Assembly: GCA_903884915.1 (NCBI GenBank)
Contig: CAISGS010000289.1
Location: 1 to 6,234, forward strand
Reading direction: 5' to 3'
DNA from: an uncultured Caulobacteraceae bacterium
GTDB lineage: Bacteria; Pseudomonadota; Alphaproteobacteria; Caulobacterales; Caulobacteraceae
Length of the DNA stretch: 6,234 nt
Part shown: positions 6,147 through 6,234 of the stretch, piece after piece
How positions within the stretch are numbered: the stretch's first letter is position 1
Layout of the letters: every line of letters begins with the position of its first letter
Notes under the pieces: generated by a model
What the model saw: only the letters and a program-made list of their open reading frames with translations
Databases searched by the model: none
Told to the model about the DNA's origin: nothing
Translations under genes and position numbers: made by a program

Positions 6147-6234
6147 ATGTCCGGTTCACACACCTCCTCCACCCCAGGCCTTAGCTTGGAACAGTCTGCC
6201 GTCCTGACGCGGCGGGCGACAAGCCTGTCGGTGC
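6147..6234 (+). CDS. probable cation diffusion facilitator transporter, N-terminus only (cut by window edge)
   Basis: An open frame of 29 codons running off the right edge. It begins MSGSHTSSTPG and continues LSLEQSAVLTRRATSLSV. The short polar leader, then an L-x-x-(E/D)-Q-S-A-x-L-(T/M)-R-R-A-T pattern, then the first bases of a hydrophobic stretch, resembles alphaproteobacterial members of the FieF/CzcD-like CDF family, which export divalent metals such as iron, zinc or cobalt in exchange for protons. The family call rests on memory of this N-terminal wording; none of the metal-binding helices are in the window. A ribosome site AGGA seven bases upstream supports the start. The gene diverges from uppP across 158 bp. 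Upstream, TGTAAT at 6112-6117 is -10-like but has no matching -35. Being a real gene is fairly likely; the family is less certain. Confidence 0.5.
   Translation, partial: MSGSHTSSTPGLSLEQSAVLTRRATSLSV

Noticed and set aside
6139..6207. Alternative ATG at 6139 for the right-edge gene
   Set aside because: Its frame stops after 22 codons, and the transporter-like sequence is in the frame starting at 6147.
1..6234. Mobile elements, CRISPR arrays, tRNA genes or phage remnants
   Set aside because: No direct-repeat arrays, transposase or integrase motifs, terminal inverted repeats or tRNA cloverleaf sequences were seen; genes are closely packed and compositionally alike.

Overview
The window reads as ordinary chromosomal DNA from an alphaproteobacterium. 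By eye the GC content is about 60%. Codon use looks even throughout, and there are no insertion sequences, tRNA or rRNA genes, or CRISPR repeats. The protein wording and the promoter-like elements suggest Caulobacteraceae: several upstream regions resemble the housekeeping consensus TTGACGS-N10-14-GCTANAWC. The GC content would suit Asticcacaulis better than Caulobacter, but this is an inference, not an identification.

Five genes run leftward on the minus strand and one begins rightward at the right edge. From right to left: the first codons of a probable cation diffusion facilitator transporter (plus strand, cut by the window end); a divergent intergenic region; uppP (undecaprenyl-diphosphatase); a 134-bp gap with inverted repeats and a promoter-like sequence; phoA (secreted alkaline phosphatase of the animal-like type); a roughly 100-bp gap; a family-2 membrane glycosyltransferase of the GtrB/dolichol-phosphate-sugar-synthase kind; 18 bp later, a large polytopic protein that joins a GT-C-like domain to a C-terminal GtrA domain; and 4 bp later, the 5' part of pgl (6-phosphogluconolactonase), cut by the left edge.

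The part most worth a second look is the pair at 223-3471. Classic Gtr systems use three proteins: GtrB loads a sugar onto undecaprenyl phosphate, GtrA flips it, and GtrC transfers it to a surface glycan. Here the same roles appear to be packed into two adjacent genes, with the presumed transferase and flippase in one chain. uppP, which regenerates undecaprenyl phosphate, lies about 1.7 kb upstream on the same strand with phoA between them. The link is suggestive, but uppP and phoA each appear to have their own promoter. The tight coupling of the fusion gene to pgl points to co-expression with glucose-6-phosphate metabolism. I see no clear sign of a wholly unknown system; the fusion protein, its unidentified acceptor and the repeat-rich phoA promoter are the real leads.
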